Source: Candidatus Uhrbacteria bacterium
GTDB lineage: Bacteria; Patescibacteriota; Patescibacteriia; JACQRZ01
Assembly: GCA_016209345.1 (NCBI GenBank)
Contig: JACQWH010000026.1
Location: forward strand, 1 to 32,839
Direction: 5' to 3'
Length of the DNA stretch: 32,839 bases
Shown: positions 7,701 to 16,890 of the stretch, piece after piece
Layout: the number at the start of each line of letters is the position of its first letter
Position numbering within the stretch: position 1 is the first letter of the stretch
Position numbers and translations under genes: made by a program
Notes under the pieces: generated by a model
Told to the model about the DNA's origin: nothing
Database searches by the model: none
The model's input: the letters and a program-made list of their open reading frames with translations, nothing else

Positions 7701-10700
7701 TCGGGATGTAAGAGTGACGAGCGGCAGTCAGGTTGTCACCATGCCGGGTGGATTTAATGTCACCGGAACGGTCGCGGCTGGGCTCAATCTCGTGTTTCCA
7801 ACCGCATCGGCAACGGGAATCCAGTTGCCTACGCCCGGATTTAATTTTAATCCCTCAACAAACACCACATTTACCCATTACCGTATTGTATTGAGCGCGA
7901 CGCAGGATTTTGCAACCGCGCTGTGGAACTATGTTTTTCCAAAGCCGGATGCGCAAGGTACGAATGGAAGTCATTGTACCGCGACTTCATGCAATGTGAA
8001 TTATTCAGCGGGAAACTTTCTCACAATCACCCCCGCGTCGACGCTGACGTCAAACACAACATATTACTGGAAAGTGGAGACCTATCAGGATCCCACACCA
8101 ACAACACAGTTTGCATCATCGGATGTAATAGATCAAAACAGGAAGGAAAACACGCCGGTTCGCAGTTTCACCACCTCGGCATCAGTGACGGATGTCCAGC
8201 CGCCGCAAATAGAACATCGTCCGGTTGTCCAGGCGCGCGCAAACGCGTTGGTTACCGTGTACGCGCGCGTGCTTGACAATATCGCAAGCGCGAGCACGAC
8301 GCCGGCCCTTTCCACGACATTGTCTGCCTGTGCAGGTTCCGGATGCACGCCCTCAACATCAACACTGCCAAGCGCGGATGCAAATGACGGCGTTGTTGCC
8401 GGAACGCATGCGCAGAACGGATACTATAGCTATGTTCTCCCGTCGGCGTTTATTACCGCAACCGTAGGAACTATTGTACGGTATTATATTACCGCCACTG
8501 ACGGCACCAATACGAACAATTTTTATCAGCCGGGCGGAACAACGCCGTTTCAGTTCGCAACAACGGCGGCTATCGCATCGAGCGGCGTGACCATTACCGG
8601 TACGGTAAAAGACACCAGCGACGCATGTCCTGCCGGTGTGCAGGGATCGCTTGTGTTTGCCGAAGGCAGCGGTTTTAGCGCGACGACAGGAGCGGATTGC
8701 GCCTATACATTGGGTGCGGCAAATAACGGATTGGCCGTAGGATTCCCCTATGACCTTGTTGTGGCAAAAGACGGATACTCAACCCAACGAAGAGATGCCG
8801 TTCCGGCAGGGTCAACAAGCATTGCTGTTCAACTGGGGCAGGGCGCTACCGGCGGATTTGGCGGAGACACGACGCGGCCGCGTGTACTGCGCTCAATGCC
8901 CGGTGACAAGATGCAGAATGTGCCGGGGAATGATTCAAACATGAGGATTTTGGTGGTGTTTGACAAACCAATGAGTCAGACATCGGTACTGACAAGTGGC
9001 AATATGGTGGTCAATTCCGTGAATGTTCAGACAGGGGTCCTTACCAACATTACCGCAAACGGGTCATGGGCGTATTATTCAACCTATACCATGCCGTTTG
9101 GTGGAACAGAATCAAATGTCGCGGTATGGTCGTTTTCCGGCACAAATACGTTTGGCGATAGCAAGACGATCGCGGTAAAGGTGACGCCAAGCGTTCTTGA
9201 CACATCAGGAAACGCCGTGCAGGGAAATTTGACTGACGGGAGTTATTCATTTTCGTTCACGACCGGCTCAAGTGCAACATCCGTTGGTTTCAACACGGCA
9301 ACCGGAACGTTTGCTGACGGTGGAGTGTTCGGTCAAGGCACAAACATTGCACCGCACGTGACAACAACGGCACCGTCCATGGGTTCGCCCAGCGTACCGC
9401 GCAATACGAAGATCATGATTAACTTTGACACCTCCATGGCCGATGATGCTGTGGGTACGTATACGCTCGCAAGCGGCGTGAAGCTGTTTGAGGTGTCCTC
9501 GGCAGGTGTCGAGACAGATGTCACGTCATTGGCAGTAAACGCCGTCACGCTGACATCTGATAAGAAAGCCGCAACCGTCACGCTTAAAACCACCTATCCA
9601 AGCGAATGCACCGGCGTGGCCTGTGGCGTATTTAAGGCAACCACTCGTTATCGCCTGAAGGTGCTCGGGTCGGCAAAAGCCGCAAACGGAATGACCATGC
9701 GCGCCCCGGGACAGGAAACGCAAGTGGCGTTTATGAGCGACTTTACAACATCCGCCTCTTCTGACACTGTTGCGCCGACCATTGTCGGATCTGATCCGAC
9801 GACGAATGCGGCCGATGTTCCTTCGATGCTTGGGTCGGTGAGCGTGTCGTTTGATAAGGACATGGATTCTTCATCAATTACGACCTCAACCATGACCCTG
9901 ACGACCGGCTCAACAGCGGTCACCGGCACGGTTGAGTATCGGCCGATGGAGCGCACCGCGTATTTTATTCCGTCGCGCGTATTGACGCCGACCACGCAAT
10001 ACACGCTCTCTCTTACCGCCGGAGTTCGGGGAATCAACGGTACGGCAATAGCGGCGGCAACGCGCGCGTTTACCACCGGCTCTGCCGACACGTCCGCGCC
10101 CACTGTGACGTCGCTGACAGCGGATGACACAAACATCTCAATATCATTCAGCAAACCGATGAACTCATCACCGGCAACCGATACGACAAACTTTACGTCC
10201 AGCGTACTGCGCGTTGCCAACTATACGGTGAAATACGGAACAGCGGGGTTTAACGCGGCAACCGCGGGTACAACACTTACACTTCCCGCGACTGCGCAGA
10301 TTACCTATGATGGGAAGAACAATGCGGCGATGATTTCCGGATACCGTCCGACGAGCACGACTGCGGCGCAAGTTCAGGGACAACAGCTCTATGTCGCGGT
10401 TGCAAACGCAAAGGACATCGGAGGAAACGCAATCAGCACCTCCGGGACCGCTCCGGATACCGCAAATACCAGCCGTGCAACCGTGCAGAACAGCGCGACC
10501 ACCCAAGGACAACTCGGGCCGATGACCATTACCAATGACATGATGAAAGCGGTTGGTGATTTTAAGCCAACCACATTTTCCTCTGCAACATTCGGATTCG
10601 CGCCGCAAACGGAAGTACGGCCGTTCAATATGATGACCGGCACCACCACAATTTACGGCGTACATTTGTCTCTCTCGCGGCAGATACCGGATGGAGGCGC

Positions 10701-13700
10701 CATCGTGCTTACCTTCCCGCAAGGGTTTAATGTATCCGGCGCAAAACAGGATATCAACTCTCCGAAACGCCGCGACATAAACGGGCCGGGCACCGGCACC
10801 GTCACGTTCAAGTGCCAGACGAACGTCGCGGGAATGTCCGGCGCGAAGTCCTGCGGAGGCGGCGCGGCAAATGCCGATGATACCGGAACCGCGCAAGGAG
10901 GTCTTGCCGATGACGGGGTTGTGGTAAACGCGAATGCGCGAACCATCACCATTTATGTGAGCGGGGCAACCAACAGCGAAGGACATGATGTGCTTGATTT
11001 TGACATCGGGGGCATCGTCAACTCAACCGTTCCAAAGGATTTCAACACGAGCGGATATACCGTGAGCATCGCGACAAAGAACGGTACGACAAATCTTGAA
11101 ACACTGAGCTCAGTGCCATTCTTTATCCAGTCGGCGGGGACCACCACCTATACGCTTACCGGAACGATTACCGCGACAAACAATAATCAGAGCGGAACGA
11201 TTTCGGTATTCCTTGACTCGCCAATGACCGGCCCGCTTGAGGCAACATCTGCGGATTTTGGCGGCGGACAAACGGCAACGTATTCTTTCTCCAATCTCCC
11301 GCCCGGTGATTATGGATTGAGAACAGAACCGTACGTAAAGATTAATGACACGACTGAATTTCTCGGGAAATTTCCGGAGCGCGTGATGATGAGCGCAAAC
11401 ACCGTGCGCAATTTTACGCTCTCAAGCGCGACCGCGGCAGGTACGGGAACCTCGGTAACGGTTTCCGTTGACGGACCGTCAAGTGAGCCCATTGATATTT
11501 TCGCAAATGGTCCGGCCGGATTCCGCGTGATGCAAAAAACGCTTGACACCAATGCCGGTGCTGAAAACTTTACGATTCGCCTGTCAGACGGCGACTGGTT
11601 CCTTGGGGTTGGTCCCCAAATGCCAAAAGGACAGATGTCCGGCCCGCCGCCTTCGCCGAGCTATCTCCCGCCGCGGCCGGTCAATATCCGTATCAGCGGC
11701 GCTACTTGTGTGATTGAGGGAACCACGACGTGTACCAAAGCATTTACTCTCACCGCATCAACGAAGGAAATACGCGGTATCGTGAAAGATCTCGCAAGCA
11801 AAGTTATAGCAAACGCCAATGTGTTTGCGTACTCACCGTCCGGAACATCAATGGGAAACTTTGCGAAAACAGACACCACCGGAACGTTTATTCTCAATGT
11901 CACCCAAGGAGTGTTTAATGTCGGCGCGGTTATTGAAGGCATGCCCCAATCAAAGGAAGTGCCGGTTGAGGTGGTAAATGACGTGACTACGGGCGCGAAT
12001 ACAAACCTCAAGATTGACGGTGCCGCAACAGCAGTCACGGCTACCGCGGCCGCAACATCTTTTGTGTTGAAGTTGGCAAAACCAGATTATACGATTTCCG
12101 GAAAAGTGACTGACGGGACCAATGTTATCAACGGCGCGTCTGTCTATGCATATAAGCAGGGTGCGCCCGGACGATCCGGCGCCGCAACAGACAGTTCCGG
12201 AAATTATTCCCTCTTTGTGTCAGCTGGTACATGGAGTGTCGGCGCCTTCTTGCCCCAATACGGAAATCTGACTGAACAGACCGTCATCGTCACAACGGCA
12301 AACGCGACGGATATCAATTTCTCGCCAGGGACATCCTACGCGGTCTCCGGAACCGTCACTGTTGGCGGCACCGCGCGGGAAGGAGCCCGAGTGCGCATTA
12401 AGAACAGTTCATACTTTAATGAAACATTTACCGATACACTCGGAGCGTACAGCTTTAATGTGCCGCAAGGAAACGGCTATGTCGTTGACGGATTCGTGCC
12501 GGGTTTTGGAGATATCGCGCCATTAGCCGCGTTTAATGTATCGGCGGCTGTACCGAACAAAGATCTTACGGTCGCGACCCTGCGCACTATCACGATGACG
12601 TTTTCCTCATCGGTTGCAAGCGCGTTTGTTGAACTCCGTTCAACAACAGGGGCGAATATCCGGAAGAAAATTGAGAATTCAACCACCGGAACGCTTTCGG
12701 CGCCTGACGGCAGTTATATCGTAAATATTGATATGCAGGGAGCGCCGATTCCGTTTACCGCCGTTGCCGCAACCGATGGAAGCACGACCTATGCGAGCGC
12801 GACAGGTATTATGACGGTTGCCGACGGTAATGAAGGACTTACCGTCACCGTTCCAACATTGCGAACGATTACGGTTACCGTTCGCGACGGAGCAAGCGCA
12901 TTATTGGCAGATGCGTGGGTTGAACTTATGAATCCGACCAGCGGTGAGCACTTCGGGAGCAAAACGGGCACAAACGGTCAGGCGACGTTGCGCGCGGCTG
13001 ATGGTTCATACTTTATCAACGCAATGAAGCCCGGGTATTACCGCGTGCCGACCTCATTGACAGTCAATGCGGCTGTCGGGACGCAGGCGCTTGTTCTTAC
13101 GGCAGCAACGAAAACAATAGCGGGTACTGTGCTTATCGGCACAACAGGCGCGGCAAATGCGTTTGTGAGAGCCGAAAAGCAGGGCGGTGGATTTGCCGGA
13201 GCAATGACTGATGCAAATGGGCAGTATACGCTCTCTGTGGCGGAAGGCATCTGGAGAGTATTTGCGCGATCCGACGGATATGCAGAGGCGGAACTGAGCG
13301 CCACTGTTGATACGACAACCGCATCGGCGATCGGTAAAGATATTACCCTTACCACAACTGTCACGGTGTCAGCACCGAAGTCAAAGCCGATGACGCCGTC
13401 AACGGGCGGCAGCATTGAAGATACATCGGCAGGTATTAAGGTGAACGTGCCGGCAAACGCGCTGGGCAGCTCATCGTCAGCCGGAAATATGCAGGTGAAG
13501 AAGACGACGAATTATACGCAGACAGAGACCGCGCGACCGGTCGCCGCAGTTGAGATTAGCGCGACTGACGCAAATGGCACCCCCATTAAAACATTGACAG
13601 AAAGCGTGACGGTTGAGCTCACCTATACGAAGTCAGAGCTTGCGACAACAGCATCCTCATCGGATTCGTCCATTAACACAATGTCAGAAATTGAAAAACT

Positions 13701-14904
13701 CGATGTTGGTTTCTGGGATGAATCGGTATCAAACTGGACGACATTGTCCACGACAACGACCTATGTTGACTCAACAGGAGCAGTCGTCACGAGTCCGTCC
13801 GAAGATCTTTCCAATGTTGCGAGTGTGAAATTGAGCGCCCTGACCGATCACTTCTCCTTGTTTGCGCCGGTAGTTCCAACCGATCCGTCAGCACCATCAG
13901 CGCCGACTAACTTCGTCACAGGCACATCGACGACCAGCACAATCAACTTGCAGTGGACCGCAGTAAGCGGCGCGACCGGTTATGACATCTATCGCAGCAC
14001 ATCGTCGGACGGCACCTTTAGCCGTATTGGTTCCGAGCCAACCGTGTCGAGCGGATCAACGGTCACCTATCAGGATACGGGACTGAGTGCCGGCACGGCG
14101 TACTTCTATAAGATTTCCGCGTTGAACAATAACGGCGAGTCAGCCGCGTCAAGCGCAGCAACAACGTCAACGGCATCTTCAACGTCGAGCAGCAGTTCAA
14201 GCAGCTCCGGAGGCGGAGGAGGAAGCAGCTATGTGGCGGCGGCATCGGCAGCAACAACAACCGCAGCAGCAAAGACGGAAACAGCGACAGCAGGCGCAAC
14301 AGCCGTGACGAGCGTCGGTGCTGGCAAATTTGAGATTACTGTCCCGGCAACGGCGGCAAAAGCATCCGCAACTCCCGCAACACCGGCAACTCCAGCTGTT
14401 CCGGGCGTCTCAGCGGCACAAGCAGCAGCACCGGCAACGCCCGCCCTTGCGGCAGAAAAAGTACTCACCGCTGTTCCTGATGCGAAAATTATCGCCCTTC
14501 CGTCGTTCTCACGCTATCTTGCGCAAGGAGCTCGCGGAAAAGATGTCGAAGCGCTCCAGCTTATCTTGCAGGCGAACGGGTACTATAAAGGAAAAGTATC
14601 AGGTATCTTGAATGCGGATACAGTCAAGGCGGTCAAGACGCTTCAGACCTCGGCAAAGATTGCCACGGCAAAGACGGCAGGATACGGCGATGTCGGTCCC
14701 AAGACGCGAGCGTTCCTGAACTCACTGGTTAAGGAAGCAAAGGCAGAGGTGAAGGCGGAGCAGCAATCCATAGACGCAAAAGCCCCGGCAAAACAAGAGA
14801 CGAAAAAAGAGACGGCGGCGCATTCCGTAAAAACAGAACAGCCATCATCATCCTCGTCGGGTGGGACGGCGCTTGATCTTCTAAAGAAATTGCAAAAGCA
14901 ATAA
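4753..14904 (+). CDS. Giant exported multidomain surface protein (Ig-like/SbsA-like, carboxypeptidase-regulatory-like repeats, fibronectin type III, C-terminal peptidoglycan-binding domain)
   Basis: 3383-aa ORF with N-terminal signal/TM; SADTSAPTVTSLTADDTNISISFSKPMN-type Big_5 repeats; KEIRGIVKDLASKVIANANVFAYSPSG-type Cna-B/CarboxypepD_reg repeats; PSAPTNFVTGTSTTSTINLQWTAVSGATGYDIYRS (FnIII); YLAQGARGKDVEALQLILQANGYYKGKVSGILNADTVKAVKTLQ (PG_binding_1). Confidence 0.93.
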   Translation: MRHIFRKARRCVERVMYITTIASTVLWTLGPAALPANATISILTSVSSATSAQTIGPSSVPTAIFGINAVGDGGENFTSFSLAITPSAGFVMSDLAALGTGASSGIALYRDDGATQGSFDAATDANIALGLPPIITDGSTRISKLMPSDSVGVSATNQVVGSAGRDMNFVVGDLIFGNTTANSASLNTYDWHVVTTAENITTDAAPTTLRLDANAGGAPTFAASTRISQLTPASTGSYVINGTSNTTTPALTTGDIIFYQTGAGAGTWGMVTGNFTAAASPVNGANLGNATYRISKLSALTGSFVVSGTDTITAPGTGYTTPVVGDIVLYRSGGQALWGIVTNATLTSGTFAVNNAALPPGTYQISKVNAYTPSSALTSAIPTDQNAFNTSDLVFGMPTQNPITTSYNWHITTGDSSGNAANFRLDDRMSAPAFGFSAMIATGGAEPVPANNTGTNEGSDYYVALRTSASAVNGHAFTAGLAPGTFVLTGGVAGLPTETPSQTYTIATTAQQSQSAGANTTVMDMTNGFLKLKQSSNFKAVARVQFGSTENTKTLTSIAISFATANSTTPTWTASGAVSSELLDLAATGGGISLWKDGGTAGFGLNGAGDTQVTLAASPVYGASNAFTITPATAPTIASDDVYFIVLKSDTSGVANNNAFTVNMATTAITTSGTSPTIGAFQTPPIVMDTTVPTIASVSDVPGQTTKLSVRFSEPVRKLNDAGALTTSDLTYTNDATNGSGRTVSSISHSPGADIAELTMSGALAAGDFDGTPSRLAASGADKIEDMAGNAMATTATNLGSPLIITTSVIPATYVAAVYDATTPLVTFAAQGGAGTYTFAGNTQADTDALVALLGASPLAGATGKLTGTVQANTAGTRNVTIKVTDGAAATATKQFTINVAATQGGGVPGLTNVTPPSGAQSATNLSIAITGTNTSFTSASTVAFLLNGTADTNITVGTVTANSATSITVPITSIAAGATAGARDVRVTSGSQVVTMPGGFNVTGTVAAGLNLVFPTASATGIQLPTPGFNFNPSTNTTFTHYRIVLSATQDFATALWNYVFPKPDAQGTNGSHCTATSCNVNYSAGNFLTITPASTLTSNTTYYWKVETYQDPTPTTQFASSDVIDQNRKENTPVRSFTTSASVTDVQPPQIEHRPVVQARANALVTVYARVLDNIASASTTPALSTTLSACAGSGCTPSTSTLPSADANDGVVAGTHAQNGYYSYVLPSAFITATVGTIVRYYITATDGTNTNNFYQPGGTTPFQFATTAAIASSGVTITGTVKDTSDACPAGVQGSLVFAEGSGFSATTGADCAYTLGAANNGLAVGFPYDLVVAKDGYSTQRRDAVPAGSTSIAVQLGQGATGGFGGDTTRPRVLRSMPGDKMQNVPGNDSNMRILVVFDKPMSQTSVLTSGNMVVNSVNVQTGVLTNITANGSWAYYSTYTMPFGGTESNVAVWSFSGTNTFGDSKTIAVKVTPSVLDTSGNAVQGNLTDGSYSFSFTTGSSATSVGFNTATGTFADGGVFGQGTNIAPHVTTTAPSMGSPSVPRNTKIMINFDTSMADDAVGTYTLASGVKLFEVSSAGVETDVTSLAVNAVTLTSDKKAATVTLKTTYPSECTGVACGVFKATTRYRLKVLGSAKAANGMTMRAPGQETQVAFMSDFTTSASSDTVAPTIVGSDPTTNAADVPSMLGSVSVSFDKDMDSSSITTSTMTLTTGSTAVTGTVEYRPMERTAYFIPSRVLTPTTQYTLSLTAGVRGINGTAIAAATRAFTTGSADTSAPTVTSLTADDTNISISFSKPMNSSPATDTTNFTSSVLRVANYTVKYGTAGFNAATAGTTLTLPATAQITYDGKNNAAMISGYRPTSTTAAQVQGQQLYVAVANAKDIGGNAISTSGTAPDTANTSRATVQNSATTQGQLGPMTITNDMMKAVGDFKPTTFSSATFGFAPQTEVRPFNMMTGTTTIYGVHLSLSRQIPDGGAIVLTFPQGFNVSGAKQDINSPKRRDINGPGTGTVTFKCQTNVAGMSGAKSCGGGAANADDTGTAQGGLADDGVVVNANARTITIYVSGATNSEGHDVLDFDIGGIVNSTVPKDFNTSGYTVSIATKNGTTNLETLSSVPFFIQSAGTTTYTLTGTITATNNNQSGTISVFLDSPMTGPLEATSADFGGGQTATYSFSNLPPGDYGLRTEPYVKINDTTEFLGKFPERVMMSANTVRNFTLSSATAAGTGTSVTVSVDGPSSEPIDIFANGPAGFRVMQKTLDTNAGAENFTIRLSDGDWFLGVGPQMPKGQMSGPPPSPSYLPPRPVNIRISGATCVIEGTTTCTKAFTLTASTKEIRGIVKDLASKVIANANVFAYSPSGTSMGNFAKTDTTGTFILNVTQGVFNVGAVIEGMPQSKEVPVEVVNDVTTGANTNLKIDGAATAVTATAAATSFVLKLAKPDYTISGKVTDGTNVINGASVYAYKQGAPGRSGAATDSSGNYSLFVSAGTWSVGAFLPQYGNLTEQTVIVTTANATDINFSPGTSYAVSGTVTVGGTAREGARVRIKNSSYFNETFTDTLGAYSFNVPQGNGYVVDGFVPGFGDIAPLAAFNVSAAVPNKDLTVATLRTITMTFSSSVASAFVELRSTTGANIRKKIENSTTGTLSAPDGSYIVNIDMQGAPIPFTAVAATDGSTTYASATGIMTVADGNEGLTVTVPTLRTITVTVRDGASALLADAWVELMNPTSGEHFGSKTGTNGQATLRAADGSYFINAMKPGYYRVPTSLTVNAAVGTQALVLTAATKTIAGTVLIGTTGAANAFVRAEKQGGGFAGAMTDANGQYTLSVAEGIWRVFARSDGYAEAELSATVDTTTASAIGKDITLTTTVTVSAPKSKPMTPSTGGSIEDTSAGIKVNVPANALGSSSSAGNMQVKKTTNYTQTETARPVAAVEISATDANGTPIKTLTESVTVELTYTKSELATTASSSDSSINTMSEIEKLDVGFWDESVSNWTTLSTTTTYVDSTGAVVTSPSEDLSNVASVKLSALTDHFSLFAPVVPTDPSAPSAPTNFVTGTSTTSTINLQWTAVSGATGYDIYRSTSSDGTFSRIGSEPTVSSGSTVTYQDTGLSAGTAYFYKISALNNNGESAASSAATTSTASSTSSSSSSSSGGGGGSSYVAAASAATTTAAAKTETATAGATAVTSVGAGKFEITVPATAAKASATPATPATPAVPGVSAAQAAAPATPALAAEKVLTAVPDAKIIALPSFSRYLAQGARGKDVEALQLILQANGYYKGKVSGILNADTVKAVKTLQTSAKIATAKTAGYGDVGPKTRAFLNSLVKEAKAEVKAEQQSIDAKAPAKQETKKETAAHSVKTEQPSSSSSGGTALDLLKKLQKQ

Positions 14905-14926
14905 TACTATTTATATCCTTACGCGT

Positions 14927-16429
14927 ATGATATACAGATATGTCATTTCGGCGCTGATTTTTTCTTTCTTGTTTCTTACCGGCGCGGTATCTGCCCAAGA
15001 GCAGAATCAGCAGCAAGATCAGGCGATTGGAGGCCAGCAGCAGAACATGCAGCAGGGCCAGCAACAGAATATACAGGGTCAACAGAAAGATATGCGGAGG
15101 GTGGACGGTGATATGCGAAAAGATATAAAAAATCCCCGCGAAGATGTTCAAGGGGGCAAAGATATGAGGCGCGATGGCGACAAGATGATGGACAATCAGG
15201 GAAAGACGAACCAGCTTCAGAATAAGCAGCAGCGCCAAGGTGCTCAGATGAAGGGGCAAGAAAATCAGAATCGCGGGAAGGAAGGCGAAATGATGATAGA
15301 TGAACAAGATCAAAATGGATGCGCCGAGGGAACAACCTGTGATGGTCCCAGCGAGGAAGAGATGGCAGAGCAAGAGAAACGTATGGAAGAACAAGAAAAG
15401 AAGCGCGATGAACAGCGGTTCAAACAGATGAAGCAGGGGATGAAGCAGTTTACCGGTGGCGTGAAAAGAATGAAATCAGAGCTATCAAAGCTTGAAAAAA
15501 AGCTTGCAAAATGCGGTGCCGGAATCCCCGAAGAGTTAAAGACGGCAATTGCCGCGAGCGAAGCGGCGGTGCCCAAGATCGAAGCGGCAAAGACCGCCGA
15601 CGAGCTAGAAGAGGTCATGGACAGTATTGGCGAGAATGGCGAGATGATGCGCGAGTGGGGCCCGAAAATGGGAGACCTTCATCGAGGATGCGACATGCTG
15701 AAACGAGCGGATCAGGATCTCAAGAAGATGAAAAAGGAAGTGACCCGACTCGGAAAAAAAGTAGCGGCACAAAAAAAGTTCGATCTCTCGGAGCTTCTGA
15801 ATGACTTGAAGGTTGAGTTTGACAAAATTGCTGCTGCCTTGCAGAAAGCAAAGGATCTCGCGAAGACCGATCCGGAGGGCGCGCTTGAAGCGCTCGACGA
15901 TGAGTTTTTCGACGGGTCATCCGATTTCTATCTTACACGCGAGGCGCTTGACATGGCACTCAATGTGACAAAGGGACTGAAACAATCCGACAGCGAAATC
16001 AAACGCTATACTCGGCTCATTACCCAGCTTGAGAAGCAGAAAAAAGATGTCGGAGAGCTTAAAGATCTTCTCGCCCAGCTCAAAAGCAAGCAAACGGAAA
16101 TCACCGCCCTTGTGAAACAGAAGAAGTTTGACCCCGAAGATCTCGTATCGCTTATAGAGGAGGCATTCGATGTGCGCGATGAGCTTGTCAATGCATTGGA
16201 AGGTCTCGGCGCGATCAAGGATTACATGCCGCAATTCAAGAGCGGACCGGGAGTCAAGTTTGATCTCCCGCCCGGATTCGAACGCCAACAGCAAACGCCA
16301 CAGCGGGAACAATTTCAGAACGATGAAGGCGAGCGACAGGAAAGGGGGCTGCAGAATATGGAATTTGACATGAATGATATTCAGTCCTTCTTCCAGAAGA
16401 CAGAGAATAAAACAGTTGCCTCGCTCTAA
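14927..16429 (+). CDS. Exported Q-rich, coiled-coil hypothetical protein
   Basis: Signal peptide MIYRYVISALIFSFLFLTGAVSAQ, Q/M/D-rich low-complexity region, then long coiled coil; 22 nt after the giant gene. Confidence 0.8.
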   Translation: MIYRYVISALIFSFLFLTGAVSAQEQNQQQDQAIGGQQQNMQQGQQQNIQGQQKDMRRVDGDMRKDIKNPREDVQGGKDMRRDGDKMMDNQGKTNQLQNKQQRQGAQMKGQENQNRGKEGEMMIDEQDQNGCAEGTTCDGPSEEEMAEQEKRMEEQEKKRDEQRFKQMKQGMKQFTGGVKRMKSELSKLEKKLAKCGAGIPEELKTAIAASEAAVPKIEAAKTADELEEVMDSIGENGEMMREWGPKMGDLHRGCDMLKRADQDLKKMKKEVTRLGKKVAAQKKFDLSELLNDLKVEFDKIAAALQKAKDLAKTDPEGALEALDDEFFDGSSDFYLTREALDMALNVTKGLKQSDSEIKRYTRLITQLEKQKKDVGELKDLLAQLKSKQTEITALVKQKKFDPEDLVSLIEEAFDVRDELVNALEGLGAIKDYMPQFKSGPGVKFDLPPGFERQQQTPQREQFQNDEGERQERGLQNMEFDMNDIQSFFQKTENKTVASL

Positions 16430-16440
16430 GAGCTGATAGA

Positions 16441-16470
16441 AAATCCCCCGATTCCAATCGGGGGATTTTT
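16441..16470 (+). terminator. Intrinsic terminator
   Basis: AAATCCCCCGATT-cca-AATCGGGGGATTTTT. Confidence 0.9.
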
Positions 16471-16515
16471 GTGTTTTCCCTCCGTTCAAGCACACGAACA
16501 TTATTGATACACTTA

Positions 16516-16670
16516 GGGCTTGGAAACAAATAATCACTCAAATCTCATCTCATCTTCAGATCATCTTTACGTAAAAAAATCCTCAAAATATGACTATAGT
16601 ATTCATATTTTTTAACATAAATCTGATATAAATCTGAGCGAACTTGGAGTGATAATTTATTTCCAAGCCC
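16516..16670. mobile_element. MITE-like non-autonomous element with 24-bp TIRs and TTA flanks
   Basis: GGGCTTGGAAACAAATAATCACTC (16516-16539) versus reverse complement of 16647-16670 GGGCTTGGAAATAAATTATCACTC (22/24); TTA direct repeats at 16513-16515 and 16671-16673; no transposase inside. Confidence 0.8.
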
Positions 16671-16730
16671 TTACATACTCCCCGTTGATTTTCAGTTGGG
16701 CTCATCTTGGAAGGGGATTGGATAGAGTCA

Positions 16731-16766
16731 AGTGCGTAAAATATGCTATAGCATATTTTACGCACT
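16731..16766. repeat. 36-bp perfect palindrome AGTGCGTAAAATATGCTATAGCATATTTTACGCACT
   Basis: Perfect dyad; same family as 269-310 with one symmetric pair of changes. Confidence 0.95.
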
Positions 16767-16800
16767 GAATGAACCTTTTTATCATTTTATTCAAAGACCT

Positions 16801-16880
16801 CTACACACCATGGGTCATTCCTTAGCGGAACCTATACCGCGGATCGGCTCATCCCATCCCATTGTGTAGGTGGGTTTTTT
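16801..16880 (+). ncRNA. Candidate structured RNA/terminator region
   Basis: CTACACA(cc)ATGGG 16801-16814 pairs with CCCATTGTGTAG 16858-16869; alternative CCCAtCC/GGTGGG stem followed by TTTTTT. Confidence 0.35.
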
Positions 16881-16890
16881 GTGATATACT
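16862..16890 (+). promoter_or_regulatory. Putative promoter for the PD-(D/E)XK gene
   Basis: TTGTGT-N17-TATACT. Confidence 0.5.

Noticed and set aside
14160-14460. Simple-sequence Ser/Gly/Ala/Thr-coding stretch as a possible phase-variable tract
   Set aside because: Codons are mixed and there is no long mononucleotide or short-unit tract likely to slip; best explained as a flexible linker.
5316-14468. Many antisense and alternate-frame ORFs of 60-270 aa inside the giant gene (e.g. 10168..10986 minus)
   Set aside because: They overlap a strongly supported coding frame, lack recognisable motifs, and are expected as shadows of GC-rich repetitive coding sequence.
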